Below, one piece after another: positions 16,175 to 24,660 of a stretch of DNA of 64,000 nucleotides. Source of the stretch: Prado023 sp964418695 (GTDB lineage Bacteria; Actinomycetota; Actinomycetes; S36-B12; CAIYMF01). Each line of letters starts with the position of its first letter. Positions within the stretch are counted from its first letter, which is position 1. The stretch is taken from contig CAYQMN010000001.1 of NCBI GenBank assembly GCA_964418695.1, forward strand, positions 231,178 to 295,177. Reading direction: 5' to 3'. A model generated the notes under the pieces. It saw only the letters and a list, made by a program, of their open reading frames with translations. It made no database searches and had not been told where the DNA came from. A program made the translations under genes and the position numbers.

Positions 16175-18937
16175 TCAGGCATCGAGCAGGCGGCGCACGC
16201 CCACGTCCACCCGATCGCCCTGCCGGCGGATGCGCGCGACCGCGCCCAGCACCGCGGTCCCGGTCGGCGAGACGACGATCGGGTTCAGGTCGATGCCCGC
16301 CACCATCGGGCACTCGTCGATGAGCAGGCCCAGGCGCACGAGGACGTCGCACAGCTGCTCGGTCGACACCGGCTCGGCTCCCCGATACCCGTGCAGCAGC
16401 GGCGCGGCCTTCGGGGCGCCGACCAGCCGGCGCGCCTCCACCAGGCCGAACGGCGGGATGCGGAAGGCCTGGTCGCCGAGCAGCTCGGAGGTCACCCCGC
16501 CGACCCCGAAGCGCACGACCGGGCCGAACAGCGGATCGTCCACGCCGCCGGCCACGCACACGACGCCGGGCGGGGCCATCGTCTGGACCAGCAGCGCCTG
16601 GCCGGCCCGCTCGTCGAGCTGGGCGAGCATCGACAGGTACGCCGTGCGCACGGCGGTCTCGGACTCCAGGTTGAGCCGGACCCCGCCCAGGTCGGCGCGA
16701 TGGGCCAGCCAGGGGGCGGTGGTCTTGAGCACCACCGGGTAGCCGAGCTCGTTCGCCGCAGCCACGGCCGCATCCTCGGAGTCCACCTCGACGGAGGGCC
16801 ACAGCCGGATCCCGTAGCAGGCCAGCAGGTCGCGCACCTGACGGTGGTCCAGGGTCACCGCCTCGGACACCTCCGGTGCCGGGGTGGCGTTCGGGTCCAG
16901 GACGATCCGGGTGTCGTGGTCGGTGTCATCCGCGGCGGCGGCTTCCTCGGCGGCCTCCAGCCACTGGGTCATCAGGGCGTTGGCGCGCTCGTTGTCGATG
17001 TCGGCGTACACCGGGATCTCCGACTGGCCCACCGAGCGCCACTGGGCGTAGCCGCGCACCAGGGCCAGCGCGCGCACGGCGTCCTCCACGTTCGTGAAGG
17101 TCGGCACGGACCCGCGGGCGGGGTGCTTGGCGGCATCCAGCACGGGCAGCAGCCCCATCCCGGCCGGGATCAGCCCGGTCCCGTCAGCGGCGGGCATCAC
17201 CGCGATCACCGGCTTCGTGGACTGGATGCTCACCTCGGTGACGGCGTTGTGCACGCTGCTCTGGTCCGCGCCCACGCTCGGGATGTGCGCGAACAGGACC
17301 GCGTCGCACTCCGGGCTCTCGGTCGCCTCCCGCAGCCCCTCGCGAACCTCCTCGGCGGAGGCCGACTGGGCCAGACTGGCGTACCCCAGGGAGACCGTGA
17401 GCCGCGCGGACTCCAGCGCGTCGATGGCCAGCACCTCCAATGCCGCGGACGTGCCCACGACCGCCACCCGATCGCCGCGGGGCAGCGGCTGGTAGGCCAG
17501 CAGGGCGCCGACGTCGAACATCTCCGCCAGCGACGAGGTCTGCAGGATGCCGCTCTGCTCGAACACCGCGTCGACCGCGGCCGGCGGCAGCGACGTGCGG
17601 CGGATCCGGTGGCCCAAGGGCATCGACTGGGAGAACCGGCCGCTGCGCACCCCGACGACCGGCTTGGTGGCGCTCAGGCGGCGCGTGATCCGGGTGAACT
17701 TGCGCGGGTTCCCGATGCTCTCCAGGTAGAGCAGGATCAGGTTGGTCCCGGTGTCGGACTCCCAGTACTGCAGCATGTCGTTGGCCGAGATGTCGGCGCG
17801 GTTGCCCGCGGACATGAAGCTGCTCAGGCCCAGCCCTCGGCGCCCGACCGCCTCCAGCAGCGTGACGCCCAGCGCTCCGGAGTGGCAGAACAAGCCGGTC
17901 CGGCCGCGGGTGGGGACGAACGGCGAGAGGCTGGCGTTGAGGCTGACCCGGGGGTCGGTGTTGATCAGGCCCAGGCAGTTGGGGCCGACCACCCGCATGC
18001 CCAGCTCGCGGGCCCGGATCACGAGGTCGCGCTGGCGGCGCCGACCCGTCTCGGTCTCGGTGTCGGCGAACCCGGAGGAGACGATGACCAGGCCCGCCAC
18101 GCCGGCGTCCGCGCACTGGTCGACGATGTCCAGCACGTCGGCGGCCGGCACGGCGATGACCGCCACGTCGACCGGCGTGGGGATGTCGGTGATGCGCCGG
18201 AACGTGGGCACGCCCAGGATCGAGTCGGCCTCGGGGTGCACGGCGAACAGCGGCCCCCGCAGCCCGTAGTCGCGCAGGTGCCGCAGCAGCTCGTGGCCGG
18301 TCCGGCCGGGGGTCCGCGACGCTCCGATCACCGCCACCCCGCTCGGATTGAGCAGCCGCTGGACCGAGCGAGCCTCGCTGCGGTGCTCGCGGCTGGCCCG
18401 CACGGAGATGATCGCGTCGGTCGGCTCCAGGTCGAAGGTGAGGTGGAAGACGCCGTCCTCCATCCGCTGGCTCACGACGTAGCCGGCCTCGCGGAACGAC
18501 GCGAGCATCCGGCGGTTGTCGGGCAGGACGTCGGCGACGAAGCGGCGGACCCCTCGCTCCCACGCGGCGGAGGCCAGATGCTCCAGGAGCACCGCACCCA
18601 GGCCGCGACCCTGGTGGTCGTCGCGCACCACGAAGGCGACCTCGGCCTCGTGCGCGGCCAGCCGGTCGTAGCGAGCCACCCCGATGATCTGCCCGCCCGC
18701 GGTCGCCACCAGGGCCACCCGGTCGACGTGGTCGACGGTGGTGAACCTGGCCAGATCGCGATCGGACAGCTCGGGCATCGGCGCGAAGAACCGGAAGTAG
18801 ACCGTCTCCGCGCTGAGCTGGCTGTGGAAGGCTCTCAGGGCCTCACGGTCCGCGGGCCGGATGGGCCGGATGTGGCAGGTGTACCCGTCGCGCAGCACGA
18901 CGTCGGCCTCCCAGTGGGAGGGGAAGCCCTCGCTCAT
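16175..18937 (-). CDS. GNAT-fused acyl-CoA synthetase-like protein acetyltransferase (PatA type)
   Basis: A 920-residue fusion. Residues about 1-170 are a GNAT acetyltransferase (HIRPIRPADREALRAF, acetyl-CoA loop DDHQGRGLGAVLLEHL). Residues about 195-690 are an NDP-forming acyl-CoA synthetase-like part: CoA-binding Rossmann (SGVAVIGASRTPGRTG), ligase block (VVGPNCLGLINT, LFCHSGALGVTLLEAVG, SFMSAGNRADIS). The C-terminal 230 residues are an ATP-grasp subdomain (ELGYPVVLKTTAPWLAHR ... IDLNPIVV). Actinobacterial PatA proteins of this kind acetylate lysines, for instance in acyl-CoA synthetases. Domain order here is GNAT first; the E. coli enzyme has it last. TACTGT lies seven nucleotides before the ATG, so the mRNA is probably leaderless. 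Confidence 0.88.
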   Translation of the reverse strand: MSEGFPSHWEADVVLRDGYTCHIRPIRPADREALRAFHSQLSAETVYFRFFAPMPELSDRDLARFTTVDHVDRVALVATAGGQIIGVARYDRLAAHEAEVAFVVRDDHQGRGLGAVLLEHLASAAWERGVRRFVADVLPDNRRMLASFREAGYVVSQRMEDGVFHLTFDLEPTDAIISVRASREHRSEARSVQRLLNPSGVAVIGASRTPGRTGHELLRHLRDYGLRGPLFAVHPEADSILGVPTFRRITDIPTPVDVAVIAVPAADVLDIVDQCADAGVAGLVIVSSGFADTETETGRRRQRDLVIRARELGMRVVGPNCLGLINTDPRVSLNASLSPFVPTRGRTGLFCHSGALGVTLLEAVGRRGLGLSSFMSAGNRADISANDMLQYWESDTGTNLILLYLESIGNPRKFTRITRRLSATKPVVGVRSGRFSQSMPLGHRIRRTSLPPAAVDAVFEQSGILQTSSLAEMFDVGALLAYQPLPRGDRVAVVGTSAALEVLAIDALESARLTVSLGYASLAQSASAEEVREGLREATESPECDAVLFAHIPSVGADQSSVHNAVTEVSIQSTKPVIAVMPAADGTGLIPAGMGLLPVLDAAKHPARGSVPTFTNVEDAVRALALVRGYAQWRSVGQSEIPVYADIDNERANALMTQWLEAAEEAAAADDTDHDTRIVLDPNATPAPEVSEAVTLDHRQVRDLLACYGIRLWPSVEVDSEDAAVAAANELGYPVVLKTTAPWLAHRADLGGVRLNLESETAVRTAYLSMLAQLDERAGQALLVQTMAPPGVVCVAGGVDDPLFGPVVRFGVGGVTSELLGDQAFRIPPFGLVEARRLVGAPKAAPLLHGYRGAEPVSTEQLCDVLVRLGLLIDECPMVAGIDLNPIVVSPTGTAVLGAVARIRRQGDRVDVGVRRLLDA

Positions 18938-18944
18938 GGACGCC

Positions 18945-18950
18945 ACAGTA
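18945..18950 (-). promoter_or_regulatory. -10 element TACTGT of the acetyltransferase gene
   Basis: Minus-strand TACTGT, seven nucleotides before the ATG at 18937. Confidence 0.4.
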
Positions 18951-19139
18951 GGGCGGGTCCCGCGGGCGGAGCGCGCCGTGCGGGCCGGGCCGGATGTGAT
19001 CCTCGCCGGGCCCCGCGAAGTGGCGGGTCGCGTCGACCGGCCGCGCGTGGCAGGGCGCGCACTCGGTCGCAACTGCCTGCCGCTCCCGACGGCACCCGTC
19101 AGGGACAATGTGCCGATCGCCCAGATGCCAGGAGCGCGC

Positions 19140-21599
19140 ATGTCCCGACGCACCCCCACTCCCCCGCGGGAGCCGGCCCCCGACGAGATCGTCGACGTGG
19201 ACGTCACCGCGGAGATGCAGGCCTCGTACCTGGAGTACGCCTACTCGGTCATCTACTCCCGGGCGCTGCCCGACGCGCGCGACGGACTCAAGCCCGTCCA
19301 GCGGCGGATCCTGCACACGATGCACGACATGGGCCTGCGCCCGGACCGCGCCCACGTCAAGAGCGCGCGAGTCGTCGGCGAGGTCATGGGCCGGCTGCAC
19401 CCGCACGGCGACCAGGCGATCTACGACGCGCTGGTCCGCATGGCCCAGTCGTTCTCGCTGCGGATGCCGCTGGTCGACGGGCACGGCAACTTCGGCTCCC
19501 CCGACGACGGTCCGGCCGCCTACCGGTACACCGAGTGCCGGCTGGACCCGGCCGCGCTGCCGATGGTCGCCGGCATCGACGAGGACGTCGTCGACTTCGC
19601 CCCCAACTACGACGGCCGCGAGCAGGAGCCGACCGTCCTGCCGGCCGCGATCCCCAACCTGCTGGTCAACGGCGCGTCCGGGATCGCCGTGGGCATGGCC
19701 ACCAACATGGCCCCGCACAACCTGGGCGAGGTGGTCGCCGCCGCCCGCCACCTGCTGGCGCACCCACAGGCCGACCTCGACGAGCTCATGCGCTTCGTGC
19801 CCGGCCCCGACCTGCCGACCGGCGGGCGGATCATCGGCCTGGACGGCATCCGCGAGGCCTACCAGGGCGGCCGCGGGACGTTCCGCATCCGGGCGACCGT
19901 GAAGGTCGAGCAGGTCAGTGCCCGGCGGCAGGGCCTGGTGGTCACCGAGCTGCCGTGGAACGTCGGCCCGGAGAAGGTCATCGAGCGCATCCGCGAGCTG
20001 CACAACGCGAAGAAGATCTCCGGGATCGCGTCGGTGGTGGACCTGACCGACGGCGAGAAGGGCCTGCAGCTGGTCATCGAGCTCAAGAGCGGCTTCGTGC
20101 CCGAGGCCGTGCTCAACCAGCTCTACGCGCTGACCCCGCTGGAGTCGTCGTTCGGCATCAACAACGTCACCCTGGTGCAGGGGCGCCCGCAGACGCTGGG
20201 CCTCAAGCCGCTGCTGGAGGTCTACCTCGCGCACCGCCTGGAGGTGGTCCGGCGGCGCAGCGAGTACCGGATCGCGCGCGCCGGCGAGCGGCTGCACCTG
20301 GTCGAGGGCCTGCTGGTCGCGATCCTGGACATCGACGAGGTGATCGCGGTCATCCGGTCCAGCGACGACGCCGCCGAGGCGCGCACGCGGCTGATGACGG
20401 TGTTCGACCTGAGCCAGGAGCAGGCCACCTACATCCTGGACATGCCGCTGCGCCGGCTGACCCGGCTGAGCCGCCTGGAGCTGGAGAGCGAGCGCGACGA
20501 GCTGCGCGCCACGATCGCCGAGCTGCGGCGGCTGCTGGACGATCCGGCTGCCCTGCGCGCGGTGGTCTCCGACGAGCTGGCCGAGGTCGCCGCCAAGTTC
20601 GCGAACCCGCGCCGGACCGTGCTGCTGGAGGGTGCGGTGCAGGCCCGGTCGGCGGCCGCCGTCGCGGCGGCCCCGCTGGAGGTGACCGACGGCCCGTGCC
20701 AGGTCCTGCTGTCCAGCACCGGGCTGCTGGCCCGCCGGGCGATCCCCGAGCCCGACGCCGACGGTCAGCCCGCCGCCGCTCAGGTCGGGGTCCACGCGGT
20801 GGTCACCGCGACCGCCGACGCGACCGTGCGCGGCCAGGTCGGCGTGGTCACCTCCACCGGCCGGGTGCACCGGATCGACGTCCTCGACCTGCCCGCGCTG
20901 CCCGACACCGCCGGTCCGGTGAGCCTGGCCGGTGGAGTCCCCCTAGGCGCCCTGGTCTCGCTGCCGTCCGGTGAGGAGGTGGTCGGCCTGGCGAGCCTGC
21001 TGCCCGATGCCGCCCCGCTGACCCTGGCAACCGCCGCCGGGACGATCAAGCGGGTCGCCACCGAGCCCGCCCCCAACCGCGACGTGTGGGAGGTGATCCG
21101 GCTGGCCGAGGGCGACCGGGTCGTGGCCGCCGCATCCGCCGCCGACGCCGACGAGCTGGTCCTGCTCAGCGACGACGCCCAGCTGCTCCGGTTCCCGGCC
21201 TCCTCGGTCCGCCCGCAGGGCCGGGCGGCCGGCGGAATGGCGGGCATCCGGCTGTCCCCCGGCGCCGAGGTGATCGCGTTCGGGGTGTGGCGGCCAGGCA
21301 GCGCGGGTGTCGTGGTCACCGTGGCCAGCGACGCCGCAGCCCTCCCGGGCTCCGGCGGCTCGATCAAGGTCACGCGCGGGGAGGCGTACCCAGCGAAGGG
21401 CCGGGCCACCGGCGGCGTGCGCGCGCATCGCTTCCTCAAGGACGAGAACGTGCTCACCCGCGGGTGGATCGCCACCCTGCCCGCGGTGGCCGCGACTGGC
21501 TCCGGAGAGCCGATGCGCCTCCCCGAGCCCGACACCCGCCGCGACGGCTCCGGAGTCGCAGGGCAGGCCCTCCCGACGGCGGTCGCCACCCTGCTCTGA
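19140..21599 (+). CDS. parC: Type II topoisomerase subunit A (ParC-like)
   Basis: An 819-residue DNA cleavage-rejoining subunit. The breakage-reunion domain holds ALPDARDGLKPVQRRILHTM, the quinolone region LHPHGDQAIYDALVRMAQ and the catalytic tyrosine in AAYRYTECRL (Tyr130 by my count); the region LYALTPLESSFGINNV and a coiled-coil gate follow, and the C-terminal third has beta-pinwheel blades. Gln92 stands where GyrA of E. coli has Ser83. No canonical GyrA-box was seen, so it reads as the topoisomerase IV-like A subunit that Streptomyces carries besides GyrA; its B subunit is not in the window. GGAG precedes the ATG; GACAAT at 19104-19109 is a likely -10. Confidence 0.88.
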   Translation: MSRRTPTPPREPAPDEIVDVDVTAEMQASYLEYAYSVIYSRALPDARDGLKPVQRRILHTMHDMGLRPDRAHVKSARVVGEVMGRLHPHGDQAIYDALVRMAQSFSLRMPLVDGHGNFGSPDDGPAAYRYTECRLDPAALPMVAGIDEDVVDFAPNYDGREQEPTVLPAAIPNLLVNGASGIAVGMATNMAPHNLGEVVAAARHLLAHPQADLDELMRFVPGPDLPTGGRIIGLDGIREAYQGGRGTFRIRATVKVEQVSARRQGLVVTELPWNVGPEKVIERIRELHNAKKISGIASVVDLTDGEKGLQLVIELKSGFVPEAVLNQLYALTPLESSFGINNVTLVQGRPQTLGLKPLLEVYLAHRLEVVRRRSEYRIARAGERLHLVEGLLVAILDIDEVIAVIRSSDDAAEARTRLMTVFDLSQEQATYILDMPLRRLTRLSRLELESERDELRATIAELRRLLDDPAALRAVVSDELAEVAAKFANPRRTVLLEGAVQARSAAAVAAAPLEVTDGPCQVLLSSTGLLARRAIPEPDADGQPAAAQVGVHAVVTATADATVRGQVGVVTSTGRVHRIDVLDLPALPDTAGPVSLAGGVPLGALVSLPSGEEVVGLASLLPDAAPLTLATAAGTIKRVATEPAPNRDVWEVIRLAEGDRVVAAASAADADELVLLSDDAQLLRFPASSVRPQGRAAGGMAGIRLSPGAEVIAFGVWRPGSAGVVVTVASDAAALPGSGGSIKVTRGEAYPAKGRATGGVRAHRFLKDENVLTRGWIATLPAVAATGSGEPMRLPEPDTRRDGSGVAGQALPTAVATLL

Positions 21600-21610
21600 C
21601 GGATCCCGCC

Positions 21611-21661
21611 GAGTTGGTAGTGATTCCGGCCCACTGAGTTGGCCAGATTCACTACCAACTC
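21611..21661. terminator. Large inverted repeat between convergent genes
   Basis: Arms 21611-21631 and 21641-21661 pair in 19 of 21 positions around a 9-nt loop; the outer 13 bp (GAGTTGGTAGTGA) are perfect. It sits exactly between convergent parC and the ABC exporter gene and is noticeably AT-richer than its surroundings. Acts plausibly as a two-way terminator, or is a dispersed intergenic repeat. Confidence 0.65.
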
Positions 21662-21675
21662 CAACCCCGGCGTGG

Positions 21676-23574
21676 TCAGGCGCTGGTGACGTCCGTCTGG
21701 TCCTGTCCGAGCTGCTGGGCGCTCAGGTCCGCGTACAGCCCGCCAGCGGCCAGCAGCTCGGCGTGCGTGCCGCGCTGGACGATCCGGCCGCCGTCCACGA
21801 CCAGGATCTGGTCGGCCCGCCGGATCGTAGAGAGCCGGTGGGCCACCACCAGCGACGTGCGGCCCTCCAGCGCCCGGGCCAGCGCCCGCTGCACCGCGGC
21901 CTCGCTCTCGGAGTCCAGGTGCGCGGTCGCCTCGTCGAGCACGACCACCGCCGGCGCCTTGAGCAGCAGCCGCGCGATCGCCAGGCGCTGCTTCTCCCCA
22001 CCGGAGAGCCGGTAGCCGCGCTCCCCCACGATGGTGTCCAGCCCCTCGGGCAGACTCGCCACCAGCTCGCCGATCTGGGCCTCCCGGCAGGCCGCGAAGA
22101 TCTCCTCGTCGGTGGCCTGCGGCTTGGCGAAGAGCAGGTTGCCGCGGATCGAGTCGTGGAACATGTGCGCGTCCTGACTGACCACGCCGACCCGGTCGGC
22201 CAGGCTGGCCAGCGTCGCCTCGCGCACGTCGACATCCCCGACGAGCACCGCCCCGTCGCGCACGTCGTAGAGCCGAGAGACCAGCGAGGTGATCGTGGTC
22301 TTGCCCGCCCCCGACGGCCCCACCAGGGCGACCAGCTGCCCCGGCTCGACCCGGAAGCTCACGTCGCGCAGGACCGGCCCGGACTCGGCGCTGCGCGACT
22401 CCGGGCGCGCGACCGACTCCAGCGACGCCAGCGACACCTCGTCCGCGGTCGGGTACGCGAACGAGACCGACCGGAACTGGACCGCGGTCGGGCCGGCCGG
22501 GATGGGCCGGGCGTCGGGCGCCTCGTCGACCATCGGCGGCAGGTCCATCACCTCGAAGACCCGCTCGAAGGAGACCAGCGCGGTCATCACGTCCACGCGC
22601 ACGTTGCTCAGCGCGGTCAGCGGCCCGTACAGCCGGGCGAGCAGCGCCGTCAGGGCCAGCAGCGTCCCGATCGTCAGGGAGCCGTCGATGACCAGGTTGC
22701 CGCCGACCCCGTAGGTGATCGCCGTGGCGATCGAGGCGACCAGGGTCAGCGCGGTGAAGAAGTAGCGGTTCGACATGGCGATGTCCACGCCGATGTCGCG
22801 CACCCGTGCCGCCCGGCTGCCGAACGCCGCCTGCTCCTCGGACGGCCGGCCGAACAGCTTGACCAGCAGCGCGCCGGCCACGTTGAACCGCTCGGTCATC
22901 ATCGAGCTCATGTCCGCGTTGAGCTCCATCTGCTCGCGCGACTGCGCTTGCAGGCGCCGCCCCATCCAGCGCGCGGGCAGCAGGAACAGCGGCAGCAGCA
23001 TCAGGCTGACCAGCGTGATCTGCCAGGACAGCGCGAACATCGCGATCAGGACCAGCACCAGGCTGACCACGTTGCCGATGACCCCGCCGAGGGTCGAGGT
23101 GAACGCCTGCTGGGCGCCGATCACGTCGTTGTTGAGCCGGGAGATCAGCGCCCCGGTCTGGGTGCGCGTGAAGAAGGCCAGCGGCTGGGACTGCACGTGG
23201 GCGAAGACTCCGGTGCGCAGGTCGTAGATCAGGCCCTCGCCGATCCGCGCGGACAGCCACCGCGAGAGCAGCCCGTTGACCGCGTCGAACAGGGCGAGCA
23301 CCAGCACCAGCACCGCCGTCGTGGTCACGACCGAGGCGTTGCCCGGCGTGATCCCGTCGTCGACGATCCGGCGGAAGAGCAGCGGCTGGATCACGACGAG
23401 CACCGCCGTGACCAGCACCGTGACCAGGAACCAGACGATCAGCCGTCGGTAGGGGCGAGCGAAGGAGATGATCCGGGTGACCGTCTCCCGCGAGAGTCGC
23501 CGCTGGGCGACAGACGGGTCGCGCGTGAACGAGCGATAGGCCTGCCACGCGGGCATGCCCCCACCCATCGACAT
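21676..23574 (-). CDS. ABC transporter, fused membrane and ATPase domains (exporter)
   Basis: A 632-residue half-transporter of the MsbA/multidrug type that works as a dimer in the membrane. Six transmembrane helices fall in residues about 45-340 (LIVWFLVTVLVTAVLVVIQP, VVTTTAVLVLVLALFDAV, VVSLVLVLIAMFALS), followed by the ATPase: Walker A GPSGAGKTTITSL, Q-loop VSQDAHMFHDSI, signature LSGGEKQRLAIARLLL, Walker B VVVLDEATAHLDSES and H-loop VVAHRLSTIRRAD. All are intact. An insertion of about 20 residues rich in Ser/Glu/Arg lies before the Walker A strand. Substrate unknown; lipid or drug export is usual. Confidence 0.93.
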   Translation of the reverse strand: MSMGGGMPAWQAYRSFTRDPSVAQRRLSRETVTRIISFARPYRRLIVWFLVTVLVTAVLVVIQPLLFRRIVDDGITPGNASVVTTTAVLVLVLALFDAVNGLLSRWLSARIGEGLIYDLRTGVFAHVQSQPLAFFTRTQTGALISRLNNDVIGAQQAFTSTLGGVIGNVVSLVLVLIAMFALSWQITLVSLMLLPLFLLPARWMGRRLQAQSREQMELNADMSSMMTERFNVAGALLVKLFGRPSEEQAAFGSRAARVRDIGVDIAMSNRYFFTALTLVASIATAITYGVGGNLVIDGSLTIGTLLALTALLARLYGPLTALSNVRVDVMTALVSFERVFEVMDLPPMVDEAPDARPIPAGPTAVQFRSVSFAYPTADEVSLASLESVARPESRSAESGPVLRDVSFRVEPGQLVALVGPSGAGKTTITSLVSRLYDVRDGAVLVGDVDVREATLASLADRVGVVSQDAHMFHDSIRGNLLFAKPQATDEEIFAACREAQIGELVASLPEGLDTIVGERGYRLSGGEKQRLAIARLLLKAPAVVVLDEATAHLDSESEAAVQRALARALEGRTSLVVAHRLSTIRRADQILVVDGGRIVQRGTHAELLAAGGLYADLSAQQLGQDQTDVTSA

Positions 23575-23716
23575 CCGCCACCCCTCTCTGCGCCAGAGAG
23601 CCCTAACAGCGCGCGGCGTCGGGTTGTTCCCGGCCCGCGCTGCGCGAGGAGTGAGCTGACCCCACGCCCGCAAGGCGCGCAGCGCGGGGCCGCGGGGGCG
23701 GCGAGCCCCGCAGCAC

Positions 23717-23744
23717 CGCCGCCCATCCGACGCCGCCCATCCGA
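23717..23744. repeat. Two tandem 14-bp repeats
   Basis: CGCCGCCCATCCGA occurs twice head to tail in the gap between the enoyl-CoA hydratase and ABC exporter genes, just beyond the hydratase stop. Confidence 0.6.
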
Positions 23745-23750
23745 CGCCGG

Positions 23751-24569
23751 TCAGCCGACGGGCAGGCCGAGCATCCGAGCCAGCTCCTGGATCCGGCCCA
23801 CCTGCGCCGTCCGCTCGGCGTGCATCGCCGCGTCGTGGGCGACCGCCCAGTCGGGCCCGGCGGTGGCGTCGCGCAGCAGCGCCTTGGTGGCCGAGATCGC
23901 CCCAGGCGGAGCGGTCGCGCACGACCGGGCGATGGCCAGCGCGGCCTCGTCCAGGCTCTCGCGCGGGGCGCTGCTGTGCGCCAGGCCGATCCGCACTGCC
24001 TCCTCGGCCCCGACGAACCGGCCGCTCACGACCAGCTCGAGCGCCCGGCCGTACCCGACGGCCCGCACCAGCGGCAGCGTCCCGCCCAGGTCGGGCACCA
24101 GCCCGAGTGAGGGCTCCTTCATCGACAGGGCCACGTCGTCGGCGACCACCATCACGTCGCACGCCAGCGCCAGCTGGAACCCCGCACCCACCGCGTGCCC
24201 CTGCACGGCGGCCACCGTGACCACGTCGGCGCGCCGCCACCAGGCGAACGCCGCCTGGAAGGCCTCGATCAGGTCGGCCAGCTCGGTGTCCGGGAGGGCA
24301 GCGAACCCGATGAGCGACCCCTCCCCCGGGATGCCCTCCGGGGCGAGCATGCGCCGGTCCAGCCCCGCGGAGAACGAGGCCCCTTGCGCCCGCAGCACGA
24401 CCGCGCGCGTCCCGGCCGGCAGGTGGGCGCCGATCTCCGCCAGGGCGCGCCACAGCGACGGGCTCTGCGGGTTGCGCCGGTCGGGGTTGGCCAGCGTCAC
24501 GGTCAGGATGCCGCCGGCCAGCTCGGCGGACAGGGCAGGGTGCGTTACGGGTGAGGTGGTCGCAGTCAC
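23751..24569 (-). CDS. Enoyl-CoA hydratase/isomerase family protein
   Basis: A 272-residue crotonase-fold enzyme, usually adding water to trans-2-enoyl-CoA in fatty-acid beta-oxidation. Family blocks: LTVTLANPDRRNPQSPSLWRAL, oxyanion hole loop VVLRAQGASFSAGLDRR, VAAVQGHAVGAGFQLALACD (second oxyanion Gly) and EPSLGLVPDLGGTLPLVRAVG. The second catalytic glutamate position reads LVPDLGG, with Asp rather than the Glu of true hydratases, so an isomerase or other crotonase activity is possible. GTG start at 24567-24569; divergent from the ABC-F gene. Confidence 0.85.
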   Translation of the reverse strand: MTATTSPVTHPALSAELAGGILTVTLANPDRRNPQSPSLWRALAEIGAHLPAGTRAVVLRAQGASFSAGLDRRMLAPEGIPGEGSLIGFAALPDTELADLIEAFQAAFAWWRRADVVTVAAVQGHAVGAGFQLALACDVMVVADDVALSMKEPSLGLVPDLGGTLPLVRAVGYGRALELVVSGRFVGAEEAVRIGLAHSSAPRESLDEAALAIARSCATAPPGAISATKALLRDATAGPDWAVAHDAAMHAERTAQVGRIQELARMLGLPVG

Positions 24570-24647
24570 CGCGCCAGTCAACCAGCCGCCTCGCGACGGC
24601 CCACCGCCGGTCAGGCTGAGTCGGTCTGGCCGGGCCTGCCCCGCCGG

Positions 24648-24653
24648 TAGAAT
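24648..24653 (+). promoter_or_regulatory. -10 element TAGAAT of the ABC-F gene
   Basis: TAGAAT, then seven nucleotides, then the GTG start at 24661; no Shine-Dalgarno is visible. Confidence 0.5.
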
Positions 24654-24660
24654 CCGGCCA

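Noticed and set aside
15593..20974. 1793-aa plus-strand open frame
   Set aside because: Antisense to the hydrolase, DUF5998 and PatA genes, then a wrong frame of parC; open only because of high GC.
21307..24660. N-terminal extension of the ABC-F frame over 3.3 kb
   Set aside because: Runs antisense to ABC exporter and hydratase genes; the ABC-F family starts at the GTG with TAGAAT upstream.
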